A stretch of DNA of 64,000 bases from Halocynthiibacter sp. SDUM655004 (GTDB taxonomy: Bacteria > Pseudomonadota > Alphaproteobacteria > Rhodobacterales > Rhodobacteraceae). A program made the position numbers and the translations under genes. The notes under the pieces are model-generated. The model did not search any database and had not been told where the DNA came from. It saw nothing but the letters and a program-made list of their open reading frames with translations. Below are positions 54,861 to 63,877 of the stretch, piece after piece. How positions within the stretch are numbered: position 1 is the stretch's first letter; the number at the start of each line of letters is the position of its first letter. The stretch is from the NCBI RefSeq assembly GCF_026015885.1, contig NZ_JAPDUG010000002.1, positions 930,001-994,000 of the forward strand, in the 5' to 3' direction.

Positions 54861-55757
54861 ATGGCGGATGCAAAAAGGCCCAACCAGCTTTTGCGCAATC
54901 TGAACGCCAAGGTTGCCGCGATCCCAATGGTCGCTACTGCCCTTGTCGTTTTCGTAGGTTGCACAATATGGACGATTGTCCACTCCTTTACTAAATCAAA
55001 ACTTCTTCCAAAAACCGATTTTGTTGGTCTCGACCAATACGAGCGACTTTGGAAGACCAACAAATGGCTGATTTCCATTGAGAACTTGGCAATCTACGGG
55101 ATTTGCTCCCTTGTATTGTCGATTTGCATTGGATTCTTCCTTGCGACTCTGTTGGATCAGAAAATCCGCTTTGAAAATACAATCCGGACGATCATCCTTT
55201 ATCCGTTTGCTCTGTCATTTGTTGTGACTGGCCTTACATGGCAGTGGATTTTGAACCCTGACTTCGGAGTACAGAAGATCGTGCGTTCCCTTGGTTGGGA
55301 AAGCTTCGCTTTTGATCCCCTCTATAATCAGGACATCGTGATCTACGGCATTCTGATTGCCGCAATCTGGCAAGGGTCTGGTCTGATCATGGTCATCATG
55401 CTCGCTGGTCTCCGAGGCATTGATCAGGAGATCTGGAAAGCCGCGCGCGTTGACGGAATTCCAAAGTGGAAAACATACATCTTTATCGTGATCCCGATGA
55501 TGCGCCCTGTTTTTGTAACGGCGCTCGTACTCATCACCGCCGGCATCGTTAAGGTCTATGACCTTGTCGTCGCACAAACCAATGGCGGACCGGGCATCGC
55601 TTCTGAAGTTCCGGCCAAATACGTTATTGAATCCATGTTCAAAAACCAAAACCTCGGACAGGCATTTGCCGCCTCTACCATGATGTTGGTGACGGTGCTG
55701 ATAATCCTCGTTCCCTACGCTTATCTCGAATACGGAGGGAAACGCCGTGCAAAATAA
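54861..55757 (+). CDS. Sugar ABC transporter permease 1 (CUT1)
   Basis: A membrane permease of 298 residues with about six spans. The EAA loop is EIWKAARVDGIPKWKTYIF, the usual CUT1 sequence; the protein begins MADAKRPNQLLRNLNAK. Downstream of the binding-protein gene after the hairpin region; its 3' end overlaps the next permease by 11 bases, so translation is coupled. Confidence 0.92.
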   Translation: MADAKRPNQLLRNLNAKVAAIPMVATALVVFVGCTIWTIVHSFTKSKLLPKTDFVGLDQYERLWKTNKWLISIENLAIYGICSLVLSICIGFFLATLLDQKIRFENTIRTIILYPFALSFVVTGLTWQWILNPDFGVQKIVRSLGWESFAFDPLYNQDIVIYGILIAAIWQGSGLIMVIMLAGLRGIDQEIWKAARVDGIPKWKTYIFIVIPMMRPVFVTALVLITAGIVKVYDLVVAQTNGGPGIASEVPAKYVIESMFKNQNLGQAFAASTMMLVTVLIILVPYAYLEYGGKRRAK

Positions 55758-56646
55758 GTACAATCTCGAAGGCCCGCAGGGCACCAAACCCCGCAAGCGC
55801 CTCTCCGGCACAAACATCATGCTCTATGGCACGCTGCTGGTCGTTGCGTTCTACTATCTCCTACCTCTTTATGTGATGGTTACGACATCGCTTAAAGGCA
55901 TGCCCGAGATCCGCGCAGGTAACATCTTTGATCTGCCGGTAGACATTACGTTCGAGCCATGGGTGAAGGCGTGGTCTACCGCATGTACCGGCCTGAACTG
56001 TGACGGCCTTAGCCGCGGTTTCTGGAATTCGGTTTCCATCCTCGTTCCTTCGGTGGCGCTATCTATCGCGATCGCTTCTGTAAACGGCTATGCGCTGGCA
56101 AACTGGAAGTTCAAAGGGTCCGAAGTATTCTTCACCATTCTAATCTTCGGTGCATTCATTCCCTATCAGGTGATGCTCTATCCGATTGTGATCCTGCTCC
56201 GCGAAGTTGGCCTCATGGGATCGCTTTGGGGGCTGGTTGTGGTGCACACGATCTTTGGCATGCCAATCCTGACGCTATTGTTCCGCAACTATTTCACATC
56301 ACTGCCTGACGAGCTGTTCAAAGCTGCTCGGGTTGATGGTGCCGGTTTCTGGGGAATTTATTTCCAGGTGATGCTACCCATGAGTCTTCCGATCTTTGTT
56401 GTGGCGATGATCATTCAGGTCACAGGTATTTGGAACGACTTCCTCTTTGGGGTGATCTATACAAAGCCGGACATCTATCCGATGACTGTACAGCTCAACA
56501 ACATCGTGAACTCGGTACAAGGCGTGAAAGAGTACAACGTCAACATGGCGGCTACTCTTCTGACCGGCCTCGTTCCTCTCATTATCTACTTTGCCTCTGG
56601 CAAGCTCTTCGTGCGCGGCATTGCTGCCGGTGCGGTGAAAGGCTAA
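55747..56646 (+). CDS. Sugar ABC transporter permease 2 (CUT1)
   Basis: Second permease, 299 residues with six spans. It starts with GTG at 55747 inside the previous gene. The coupling loop is ELFKAARVDGAGFWGIYFQ. A cysteine-containing periplasmic loop (STACTGLNCDGLSRG) between the first spans is a little unusual. It works with the first permease and the MalK-like ATPase. Confidence 0.92.
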   Translation: MQNKYNLEGPQGTKPRKRLSGTNIMLYGTLLVVAFYYLLPLYVMVTTSLKGMPEIRAGNIFDLPVDITFEPWVKAWSTACTGLNCDGLSRGFWNSVSILVPSVALSIAIASVNGYALANWKFKGSEVFFTILIFGAFIPYQVMLYPIVILLREVGLMGSLWGLVVVHTIFGMPILTLLFRNYFTSLPDELFKAARVDGAGFWGIYFQVMLPMSLPIFVVAMIIQVTGIWNDFLFGVIYTKPDIYPMTVQLNNIVNSVQGVKEYNVNMAATLLTGLVPLIIYFASGKLFVRGIAAGAVKG

Positions 56647-56649
56647 ATC

Positions 56650-57741
56650 ATGACAAGCACATCAAGCGTATCCATCAAACACCTCGATCTCAGCTTTGGC
56701 GCGGTCGAAGTGCTCAAAGACCTCAACCTCGAAATTGCCAACGGCGAATTCCTCGTGCTTCTCGGTGCGTCCGGCTGTGGCAAGTCAACGCTCCTGAACT
56801 GCATCGCCGGACTGCTGGACGTAACGGGCGGCCAGATCCACATCAAAGGCGAGAACGTCACATGGGCAGAGCCAAGCGAGCGCGGCATCGGCATGGTGTT
56901 CCAGAGCTATGCGCTCTATCCACAAATGAGCGTTGAAGGGAACCTTTCCTTCGGCCTCAAGAACGCCAAACTCCCGAAAGACGAGATCAAGAAACGCGTT
57001 CAGCGCGCTGCAGAAGTCCTGCAAATGGAGGACCTACTGAAGCGTAAACCGGCGGCCTTGTCTGGTGGTCAACGCCAGCGCGTTGCTATTGGCCGCGCCC
57101 TTGTTCGCGATGTGGACGTATTCCTCTTTGACGAGCCATTGTCCAACCTTGACGCCAAGCTTCGCGCGGACCTGCGTGTAGAAATCAAACGTCTGCACCA
57201 GCAGCTTCACAACACGATGATCTATGTGACACACGATCAGGTGGAAGCCATGACACTCGCGGATCGCATCGCGATCATGAAAGACGGCCTGATTCAGCAA
57301 CTCGCAAGCCCAAGTGAAATCTACAACAAGCCGGCGAACAAATACGTGGCCGACTTCATCGGGTCGCCCTCAATGAACTTCTTCCTCGGCGCAGTTAACA
57401 CAGATGGCGCGCCGACCTTTGAAACCGCGGGGCAGACCATTCCGCTCACGGGGTATGAGTTTGTTTCGTCCCCCGCCGCGGGCAACGCATGGATGGGTAT
57501 TCGCCCAGAACATATTGTTGTTGGCGAGGCCGCCGAAGCATCTGACTTCAAAATCGACACAAGCGTCGAAATCGTCGAGCCAATGGGCAGCGATACCGTA
57601 GTTTGGTGCGAGGTTATGGGTGAACGCATTCGTATCCGCATCGACGGCCAATCTTCTGTTGAGCCCGGAGACACATTGCGGATCGGATTTGACGCCGCAC
57701 GCCTCTCACTCTTTGAAAAAACCACCGAAAGCAGGATCTAA
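56650..57741 (+). CDS. Sugar ABC transporter ATPase, UgpC/MalK type
   Basis: ATPase of 363 residues: Walker A LLGASGCGKSTLLN, signature LSGGQRQRVAIGR, Walker B DVFLFDEPLSNLD, switch VTHDQVEAMTL, then a C-terminal TOBE-like regulatory domain (GSPSMNFFLGAV, MGIRPEHIVVG). It starts three bases after permease 2. Ordinary for CUT1 importers; the ATPase may be shared with other sugar systems. Confidence 0.95.
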   Translation: MTSTSSVSIKHLDLSFGAVEVLKDLNLEIANGEFLVLLGASGCGKSTLLNCIAGLLDVTGGQIHIKGENVTWAEPSERGIGMVFQSYALYPQMSVEGNLSFGLKNAKLPKDEIKKRVQRAAEVLQMEDLLKRKPAALSGGQRQRVAIGRALVRDVDVFLFDEPLSNLDAKLRADLRVEIKRLHQQLHNTMIYVTHDQVEAMTLADRIAIMKDGLIQQLASPSEIYNKPANKYVADFIGSPSMNFFLGAVNTDGAPTFETAGQTIPLTGYEFVSSPAAGNAWMGIRPEHIVVGEAAEASDFKIDTSVEIVEPMGSDTVVWCEVMGERIRIRIDGQSSVEPGDTLRIGFDAARLSLFEKTTESRI

Positions 57742-57744
57742 ATC

Positions 57745-58491
57745 ATGAGCGCTTCCTTTCAACTTTATAGTGCCAGAGACTTCACCCCATGGGACGACGT
57801 TTTCAAAACTCTGTCCGAACTTGGCTACACGGGCGTAGAGGGCTATGGCGCCCTTTATGGCGACACCGACAAGGTTCGTGCCGCGATGGATGCAACGGGC
57901 CTGTCAATGCCAACCGCGCATGTCGGTATTGATGACCTAGAAAGCAATCTTGAGAAGGTCGTCGAAATCGCGGGCGCTCTTGGTATCAAAACCATTTATG
58001 CGCCCTACTTGATGGACAATCAGCGCCCGTCAGACAAAGCAGGCTGGCAAGCCTTTGCCGCGCGTCTCGCCGCGGCTCAAGAGGCACTCGCTGCGCATGG
58101 CATCGGCTTTGGCTGGCACAACCACGACTTCGAATTTGTCGCAACAGCTGATGGCGCCGTCCCAATGGAAGTAATCCTTGAAGCCGCGCCAAAAATCGAA
58201 TGGGAAGCAGACATTGCGTGGATCGTCCGCGGTGGCGGTGACCCAATCGCATGGATCACCAAATACGCTGACCGCATCTCTGCGATCCACGTCAAAGATA
58301 TCGCGCCTGAAGGCGAATGCACGGACGAGGATGGCTGGGCAGATGTTGGCGAGGGCACCATGGATTGGGCGGGCATCCTTGATGCTGTTCGCACCAAGAC
58401 CAAGGCAGCGCACTTCGTAATGGAACATGACAAACCAAACGATTTCAAGCGGTTCGCAACCCGTTCGATCAACAACTACAAAGCTCTTTAG
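57745..58491 (+). CDS. Sugar phosphate isomerase/epimerase (TIM barrel), importer operon
   Basis: A TIM-barrel protein of 248 residues of the AP-endonuclease-2 group. The segments GFGWHNHDFEF, EWEADIAWI, AIHVKDIAP and FVMEHDKP supply the likely metal-site His, Asp, His and Glu. It follows the ATPase by three bases and is followed by a Gfo/Idh gene after nine bases. It pairs with that oxidoreductase and parallels the pair on the other side of the LacI gene; isomerase, epimerase or lyase chemistry on a keto sugar is inferred. Confidence 0.88.
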   Translation: MSASFQLYSARDFTPWDDVFKTLSELGYTGVEGYGALYGDTDKVRAAMDATGLSMPTAHVGIDDLESNLEKVVEIAGALGIKTIYAPYLMDNQRPSDKAGWQAFAARLAAAQEALAAHGIGFGWHNHDFEFVATADGAVPMEVILEAAPKIEWEADIAWIVRGGGDPIAWITKYADRISAIHVKDIAPEGECTDEDGWADVGEGTMDWAGILDAVRTKTKAAHFVMEHDKPNDFKRFATRSINNYKAL

Positions 58492-58500
58492 GAGTTCGAA

Positions 58501-59622
58501 ATGACTAATAAACTTGGCGTCGGCATCATTGGTGCCGGCAATATCTCAGCGGCTTATCTCCGGCTTGGCCCTATGTTCAAAGGCATCGAGCTTCGGGCCG
58601 TCGCTGATTTGAACATGGATGCCGCGAACGAGCGCGCAAAAGAATTCGGCGTTCGGGCTGAAACTGTCGATGGCCTGCTTGCTTCGGATGACATTGATAT
58701 CGTTGTGAACCTGACGATCCCTGCTGCGCACTTCGAAGTTTCAAAAAACGTACTGCTTGCCGGCAAGCATGTGTATTCGGAGAAGCCATTCGTTCTGACC
58801 TTGGAAGAAGGTGCCGAGCTTAAAGCACTGGCCGAAGAAAAAGGGCTCCGTGTTGGTTCCGCTCCAGATACGTTCATGGGCGGCGCGCATCAGCGTGTTC
58901 GCAACATAATCGATAGCGGCGAGGTTGGAAAAATCACGTCTGGGACGGCTTTTGTGATGGGACACGGGATGGAGCATTGGCATCCAAACCCTGACTTCTT
59001 CTATCAGCCAGGCGCAGGCCCTGTTCTAGACATCGGCCCTTACTATGTCACCAATCTGGTACAGTTGCTCGGTCCTGTTGCGCGGGTTGCCGCCCTCACG
59101 TCAACGCCAGCTCCAGAGCGCCTCATCACGTCTCAACCACGCAATGGCGAGAAAATTCCTGTTGGCACACCGACAACAATTCACGCTTTGCTTGAGTTTG
59201 AATCCGGCGCAGTAATCACCATGGTAACAAGCTGGGATGTCTGGCAGCACGGTCATTCAAACATGGAGCTTTATGGCGAAGAAGGAACGCTTCACGTGCC
59301 TGATCCAAACTTCTTTGGCGGCGAGATCAAGCAAACGAAGCGCGAAGCTGACGTTGAGCTTTCTGGTGAATGGGAGCACCCATTCTCTGTTCCTAACGAC
59401 GGAGACAACGCAAATTACCGCTGTGCAGGTTTAGCCGATATGGCGATCGCCATTCAAGAAGGCCGCCCACACCGCTGCTCCGATGCACTAGCGTTACACG
59501 CTGTCGAGGTCATGACATCGATCCTCGCTGCTGGCGAAAAACGTGGTTTCGTCGAGATGTCAACAACCTGCGAGCGCCCTGCTCCGCTCACTCCGGATGC
59601 TGCGCGCGAACTGCTCGCTTAA
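58501..59622 (+). CDS. Gfo/Idh/MocA-family oxidoreductase, importer operon
   Basis: A dehydrogenase of 373 residues: Rossmann VGIIGAGNISAAYL, catalytic-lysine motif SEKPFVLTLEEG, and the conserved C-terminal GPVLDIGPYYVTNL with the H/D pair of sugar dehydrogenases. It starts with ATG after AGGAGTTCGA. Last gene of the LacI-controlled operon before a terminator. It probably oxidises the imported sugar or glycoside; the paired TIM barrel would act next. Confidence 0.92.
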   Translation: MTNKLGVGIIGAGNISAAYLRLGPMFKGIELRAVADLNMDAANERAKEFGVRAETVDGLLASDDIDIVVNLTIPAAHFEVSKNVLLAGKHVYSEKPFVLTLEEGAELKALAEEKGLRVGSAPDTFMGGAHQRVRNIIDSGEVGKITSGTAFVMGHGMEHWHPNPDFFYQPGAGPVLDIGPYYVTNLVQLLGPVARVAALTSTPAPERLITSQPRNGEKIPVGTPTTIHALLEFESGAVITMVTSWDVWQHGHSNMELYGEEGTLHVPDPNFFGGEIKQTKREADVELSGEWEHPFSVPNDGDNANYRCAGLADMAIAIQEGRPHRCSDALALHAVEVMTSILAAGEKRGFVEMSTTCERPAPLTPDAARELLA

Positions 59623-59643
59623 GTTTGGAACATTAAGAAATTC

Positions 59644-59671
59644 GGGCGGGCCAAACGGCTCGCCCTTTTTT
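59644..59671 (+). terminator. Terminator of the sugar importer operon
   Basis: GGGCGGGCC and GGCTCGCCC pair around AAAC with one G-T wobble, followed by six T. Starts 21 bases after the Gfo/Idh stop; the convergent metallohydrolase gene ends eight bases beyond. Confidence 0.85.
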
Positions 59672-59678
59672 GTTGATA

Positions 59679-60470
59679 CTACGCTTTGAGCCGATCAAGC
59701 CGCCATAAATAGCCACTCTCGCCGAATTCATCGAACCGATCCGTAACCAGCGGATCGTGTCCTGGAATAACTCGCGAAGCGCTTCCCCCGGCTAGGGCCT
59801 GAATCTTGTCAAACCCCTGCACCATGTCTTCCATATCAACGACAATCGGAAACGGTTTTCGCTGCTGAAAGTTCTCGTAGTAATGCGCGGCGTCGCTTGC
59901 GAGGCACAATGGTCCATTCTCTGTTTCAACACGAACGGCCTGAAGACCGCGTGAGTGGCCTCCGATCCTATGAACAGTGACGCCCGGCGCGACTTCGCCG
60001 TCCCCCTTGTAAAACACCACACGCCCAGCGAAGACATGCCGCACCATTTCGCAAACATGATCGGCCGTGTAAGGCATCTGCAATGTCGGATCACACATGC
60101 AAGGCCCCGTCGCAAAGCCCATTTCGACTTCCTGAAGGTGGAACTTCGCGTTTGGATACCGATCTAGCCCCCCCGCGTGGTCATAGTGGAGATGCGTTAC
60201 GATGACTGTATCGATAAGCAGTGGGTTTACATCCAATGCGGCCAGCGCCTGTGCTGGATCGCGCAAGATCGGTCGCGCACGCCTTTGGCCTTCGGCCTCG
60301 TCATAGCCCGTATCTACAAGAATATTTCGTGTGCCATCGGTCAGAAGCCAAACGAAATAGTCCATTCCATGTTGCGCGGCGGGGTGATCGTCAAATATGA
60401 AGCTGTCTTTCCGCGTTCGCGTATTCCGCTCCGCATATTTAACCGCATAGACCTGCCATTTGGTTGTCAT
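59679..60470 (-). CDS. MBL-fold hydrolase, AHL-lactonase-like
   Basis: A metallo-beta-lactamase-fold protein of 263 residues. The zinc motif is H93-L-H95-Y-D97-H98 (THLHYDHAGG), with later GGHSRGLQAV, LASDAAHYYENF and VIPGHDP. This pattern is that of the AttM/AiiA group of N-acyl-homoserine lactonases, but the family also covers other lactones and esters. ATG at 60470 (MTTKWQVYAVKY) is preceded by GGAGGCCAA; an in-frame ATG at 60530 adds 20 polar residues. Divergent from the dehydrogenase operon with a 151-base gap. Confidence 0.87.
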   Translation of the reverse strand: MTTKWQVYAVKYAERNTRTRKDSFIFDDHPAAQHGMDYFVWLLTDGTRNILVDTGYDEAEGQRRARPILRDPAQALAALDVNPLLIDTVIVTHLHYDHAGGLDRYPNAKFHLQEVEMGFATGPCMCDPTLQMPYTADHVCEMVRHVFAGRVVFYKGDGEVAPGVTVHRIGGHSRGLQAVRVETENGPLCLASDAAHYYENFQQRKPFPIVVDMEDMVQGFDKIQALAGGSASRVIPGHDPLVTDRFDEFGESGYLWRLDRLKA

Positions 60471-60543
60471 TTGGCCTCCTCCCCGCTTATCGCTCTTTTT
60501 AGATGTATTTTTGATCATTTCAGATTGCAAACTGTCGTTGCGT

Positions 60544-60565
60544 GCATTAATGAGTTTTTTAATGC
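60544..60565. promoter_or_regulatory. AT-rich inverted repeat in the divergent promoter
   Basis: GCATTAA-N8-TTAATGC at 60544-60565 has seven-base perfect arms, in the gap between the metallohydrolase start (60470) and the dehydrogenase start (60622). It continues into ATTTATTAAGG. Suitable as an operator for both genes; no regulator is adjacent. Confidence 0.45.
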
Positions 60566-60621
60566 ATTTATTAAGGTATCCGCAATCCTTGATAAGAGCA
60601 AAAGCTTAAACAAGGTGAAAC

Positions 60622-61725
60622 ATGACACGGACGCCCAAGATTTCACTCATAAAGGGTGACGGAATCGGTATTGACGTTGCAGAGGCCGCGCTTGCGGTAA
60701 CATCAGCTGCGCTGAAACACTCTGGAGCCGTGGCACCGAACATTCAAGAGATCAAAGCCGGAGCGGGATACTATGCCGAGACTGGCAGGGATATCGAACC
60801 GGACGGCGAAGAGCGCGCTGGCGAAGCGGATGCCATTTTCCTCGGCGCGATTGGCCTTCCTGCTATTCGTCATAAAGATGGTACAGAAATCTCTCCGCAT
60901 CTGCGCTTGCGCGACCGGTATCAACTTTATGCAGGCATTCGCCCCGTCAAGGCCTACCCCAACGCACCGCAGCGCCTTGCTGATCCTCGGGCCGAAGGTA
61001 TCGACATGATAATCCTTCGCGAAAGTACCGAAGGGCTATTCTACACCGCAGCTGTTCACAACCGCGCAGAAATCGTGCCCAATGTCGAAGTTCGCGACAT
61101 CATGCGCATTTCGCGCGCCACAACGGAAAAACTCCACGAGTTTGCGTTCCAATTGGCCGAAAAACGCAAAGAGCGCGGAAAATCCGGGCGCCTTACCTGT
61201 GTGGACAAAGCCAACGTATTTACCAGCCAAGCCTTCTTTCGCCAGATCTTTGACGAGGTGAAAGCCGCGCATCCAACCGTCGAAACGTCTTACAATTATG
61301 TGGACGCCATGGCGCTTGACCTTGTGCGCAAGCCTTGGGAGTTTGATGTCATGGTTATGGAAAACATGTTTGGCGACATCCTGTCTGATCTCTGCGGCGG
61401 CCTTGTCGGCGGGATGGGCATGGCGGCCTGTGGCGAAATCGGTGACACCATCGGCCTATTCCAGCCCGCTCACGGAAGCGCGCCGGATATCATGGGCCAA
61501 GACAAAGCCAACCCGCTTGCAGCTATCCTGTCCGGCGGCTTGATGCTTGACTACATCGGCGAAAAAACAGGCGTTGGCGGTTATGAAGATGCAGGAGCGC
61601 TCGTCGACAAGGCGGTAGACCTTGGTTTTGAACGCAACGCGCTCCGGCCTATGGAGTTTGGCGGCGATATGGGCACCAAAGCCGTAACCGAAACCGTAAT
61701 TGAGCTGCTCGAAGAGGTTGCCTAA
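60622..61725 (+). CDS. Isopropylmalate/isocitrate/tartrate dehydrogenase family protein
   Basis: A beta-decarboxylating dehydrogenase of 367 residues. It begins [19 protein letters not shown], has the substrate arginines in [18 protein letters not shown], the catalytic Tyr/Lys pair in [11 protein letters not shown] and CVDKANVF, and the metal ligand [10 protein letters not shown]-like [14 protein letters not shown]. It is probably not LeuB, because it lies outside a leu operon and beside a Gfo/Idh gene; tartrate or 3-substituted malate dehydrogenases fit better. First gene of a three-gene unit. Confidence 0.9.
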   Translation: MTRTPKISLIKGDGIGIDVAEAALAVTSAALKHSGAVAPNIQEIKAGAGYYAETGRDIEPDGEERAGEADAIFLGAIGLPAIRHKDGTEISPHLRLRDRYQLYAGIRPVKAYPNAPQRLADPRAEGIDMIILRESTEGLFYTAAVHNRAEIVPNVEVRDIMRISRATTEKLHEFAFQLAEKRKERGKSGRLTCVDKANVFTSQAFFRQIFDEVKAAHPTVETSYNYVDAMALDLVRKPWEFDVMVMENMFGDILSDLCGGLVGGMGMAACGEIGDTIGLFQPAHGSAPDIMGQDKANPLAAILSGGLMLDYIGEKTGVGGYEDAGALVDKAVDLGFERNALRPMEFGGDMGTKAVTETVIELLEEVA

Positions 61726-62753
61726 TGGAGGCGCCGTACAAGGTTGCGGTTATTGGTCTGGGTTATTTCAGCCAATTCCACCTAGATGCTTGGCGGGACA
61801 TTGCAGATACCGAGCTTTGCGGCGTATTTGACCTCGACGCGGTGCGCACGCAGGAAATCGCGGCTGAATACAGAACCAAAACTTTTCAATCCGTCGAAGA
61901 CCTTACCTGCGAACAACTTGATATCATCGACATTGTTGCACCTCCGCCAGCGCACAAAGCGTTGATTGAAACCTTTGCCAGCGATGGTCGGGTCATAATT
62001 TGCCAGAAGCCGTTCTGCACGTCCCTCAAAGAAGCTGAAGCCGTTGCAGCACTTGCGAAAAAACGCGGCTGCACGCTCATTATTCACGAGAACTTCCGCT
62101 TTCAGCCGTGGTATCGGGAGATCAAATCGGTGCTCGAAAGCGGAGAGCTCGGCCATGTTTACCAAGCCCGTTTCGCGCTTCGGCCCGGTGATGGACGTGG
62201 CAAAGATGCCTACTTGTCGCGGCAACCGGCTTTCCGAACCATGGACCGTTTGTTGATACATGAAACCGGTGTTCACTTTGTCGATCTGTTCCAATTCCTC
62301 TTCGGTGACATTCAAAGCGTCTATGCAGATATTGAGAATCTAAACCCTGTGTTGGCGGGGGAAGACGCGGGCGTGATGCTGATGCAGCACACGACGGGCA
62401 CCCGTACAATGCTCGACGGCAACAGGCTTTTGGATCACGCAGCAGAGAATACCCGCCACACGATGGGCGAAATGGAGATCGAAGCCGAGAACGGGACTTT
62501 GCGTCTTGATGGATTTGGCAAGATCACAATGCGCAAGTTCGGAGAGCTGAGCTGGAGCGAACTTCCCGTTTCTGAGCCTATCGACGATATTCGGTTCGGC
62601 GGTGGCTGTGTCGAAGCGCTGAACCGCCATGTTGTTGCTGCTCTTAACGGCACGAAGAAATTTGAGAACACCGCGGCAGAGTATCTATCCGTAATTCGTG
62701 TGACCGATGCAGCTTATGTTTCCGCCGAAACCGCAACCAAACAAACACTTTAG
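61725..62753 (+). CDS. Gfo/Idh/MocA-family oxidoreductase, third copy
   Basis: A dehydrogenase of 342 residues. The Rossmann motif is VIGLGYFSQFHLDAW and the lysine motif CQKPFCTSL, which again differs from EKP. The C-terminal part contains RLLIHETGVHFVDLF with the likely catalytic His. The ATG at 61725 shares its first base with the upstream stop (TAATG). Substrate unknown; it forms an operon with the dehydrogenase and the small monooxygenase. Confidence 0.88.
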   Translation: MEAPYKVAVIGLGYFSQFHLDAWRDIADTELCGVFDLDAVRTQEIAAEYRTKTFQSVEDLTCEQLDIIDIVAPPPAHKALIETFASDGRVIICQKPFCTSLKEAEAVAALAKKRGCTLIIHENFRFQPWYREIKSVLESGELGHVYQARFALRPGDGRGKDAYLSRQPAFRTMDRLLIHETGVHFVDLFQFLFGDIQSVYADIENLNPVLAGEDAGVMLMQHTTGTRTMLDGNRLLDHAAENTRHTMGEMEIEAENGTLRLDGFGKITMRKFGELSWSELPVSEPIDDIRFGGGCVEALNRHVVAALNGTKKFENTAAEYLSVIRVTDAAYVSAETATKQTL

Positions 62754-62761
62754 GAGCAGCT

Positions 62762-63061
62762 ATGTTCGCCGTTTGCGTCACATTCATCATTGAGCCATCT
62801 AAGGCCGAGGCTTTCCACGCGCACATTAACCTAAACGCGAAAGCATCCGTAGAGATGGAAGCGGGATGCCAACTTTTCGATGTCTGCACAGACCCAAGCG
62901 ACCCCGCCAAATTCTTCCTCTATGAAATTTACGACAGCGCCGCCGCGTTTGATGAGCACCTTGAAAGCGCGCATTTCAAGTCATTTTGCTCCGACATCGA
63001 GGGAATGGTCATCGACAAGAAGGTAGAGAGTTTTGAAAACGTAACGGCGGCACGCAAATAG
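62762..63061 (+). CDS. Antibiotic-biosynthesis-monooxygenase (ABM) family protein
   Basis: A small dimeric ferredoxin-like alpha/beta barrel protein of 99 residues. FAVCVTFIIEPSKAEAF, then QLFDVCTDPSDPAKFFLYEIY and FDEHLESAHFKSF, is the YgiN/ABM pattern, whose members are quinol monooxygenases or detoxifying dehydratases; the conserved His near residue 71 is present. Starts eight bases after the Gfo/Idh stop (AGGAGCAGCT before the ATG) and closes the operon. Confidence 0.85.
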   Translation: MFAVCVTFIIEPSKAEAFHAHINLNAKASVEMEAGCQLFDVCTDPSDPAKFFLYEIYDSAAAFDEHLESAHFKSFCSDIEGMVIDKKVESFENVTAARK

Positions 63062-63080
63062 CGCACCGCCGTTCGTTTAG
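63043..63080 (+). terminator. Terminator overlapping the ABM gene stop
   Basis: AACGGCGG-CA-CGC and GCG-CA-CCGCCGTT (63043-63073) form a long stem with an internal CA/CA mismatch around AAATA, spanning the stop codon, then CGTTTAG. The T-run is short. Confidence 0.55.
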
Positions 63081-63098
63081 GCCCTAAAGAAAGATCGC

Positions 63099-63863
63099 TT
63101 ATGCGTCTTCTTTATTTTCATGCGGATGCTTGCCGAGAATAATCATCCCGAGCAAATCATCGTCCGTAACCTCATCAACATTCACAGTGCCAACAAGCTT
63201 GCCGTTCTTCATAACAGAAGCGCGGTCGCAGAGGTCCATAACATCGTGAATGTCGTGGCTGATGAGGAAGATACCAATCCCTTCAGACTTGAGCTGCTGA
63301 ATGAGTTCCGAAACCATCTGGGTTTCGTGCGGCCCAAGCGCGGCTGTTGGTTCGTCCATGATCAGGATTTTGGCGTTGAAGTATACCGCACGTGCAATCG
63401 CAACAGATTGGCGCTGGCCGCCGGATAGCGCTGAAACAGGGCTGCTGAACTTTTCGAAGTTCGGGTTCAGACGGCCCATGATCTTCCGCGTTTCCGCTTC
63501 CATCGCGTCATCATCAACCGTACCAACGTTGGTTACAATTTCGCGACCAAGGAACAGGTTTGACGCAGCATCGAGATTATCCGCCAAAGCAAGTGTCTGG
63601 TAGATCGTCTCGATGTTGTAGTTCCGCGCATCACGTGGGTTGGCGATATGCGCCTTTTCGCCGCTGATATAAATCTCGCCCGCATTTGCGTGATACGCAC
63701 CGGAGAGGATTTTGATCAGCGTGGACTTACCCGCACCGTTGTGACCCAGAAGGCCCACAACTTCACCTTCGTGCAGGTCAACCGACACGTCATCCACAGC
63801 CTTCACACCGCCAAAGGCGATGGAAATGTTCTTCATCTCGACGAGAGGGGTTTTCGTAGTCAT
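63099..63863 (-). CDS. Sugar ABC transporter ATPase, single-domain CUT2 type
   Basis: ATPase of 254 residues: Walker [15 protein letters not shown], signature [13 protein letters not shown], Walker [13 protein letters not shown], switch [12 protein letters not shown]. It is the single-domain form, like FrcA, rather than the double RbsA/XylG type. ATG at 63863 ([12 protein letters not shown]) has GGGAGG at proper spacing; the ATG at 63869 is too close to that site. It lies 14 bases after a permease gene cut by the window edge, so a ribose/xylose/fructose-type importer begins there. Confidence 0.93.
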   Translation of the reverse strand: MTTKTPLVEMKNISIAFGGVKAVDDVSVDLHEGEVVGLLGHNGAGKSTLIKILSGAYHANAGEIYISGEKAHIANPRDARNYNIETIYQTLALADNLDAASNLFLGREIVTNVGTVDDDAMEAETRKIMGRLNPNFEKFSSPVSALSGGQRQSVAIARAVYFNAKILIMDEPTAALGPHETQMVSELIQQLKSEGIGIFLISHDIHDVMDLCDRASVMKNGKLVGTVNVDEVTDDDLLGMIILGKHPHENKEDA

Positions 63864-63877
63864 TCTCATATCCTCCC

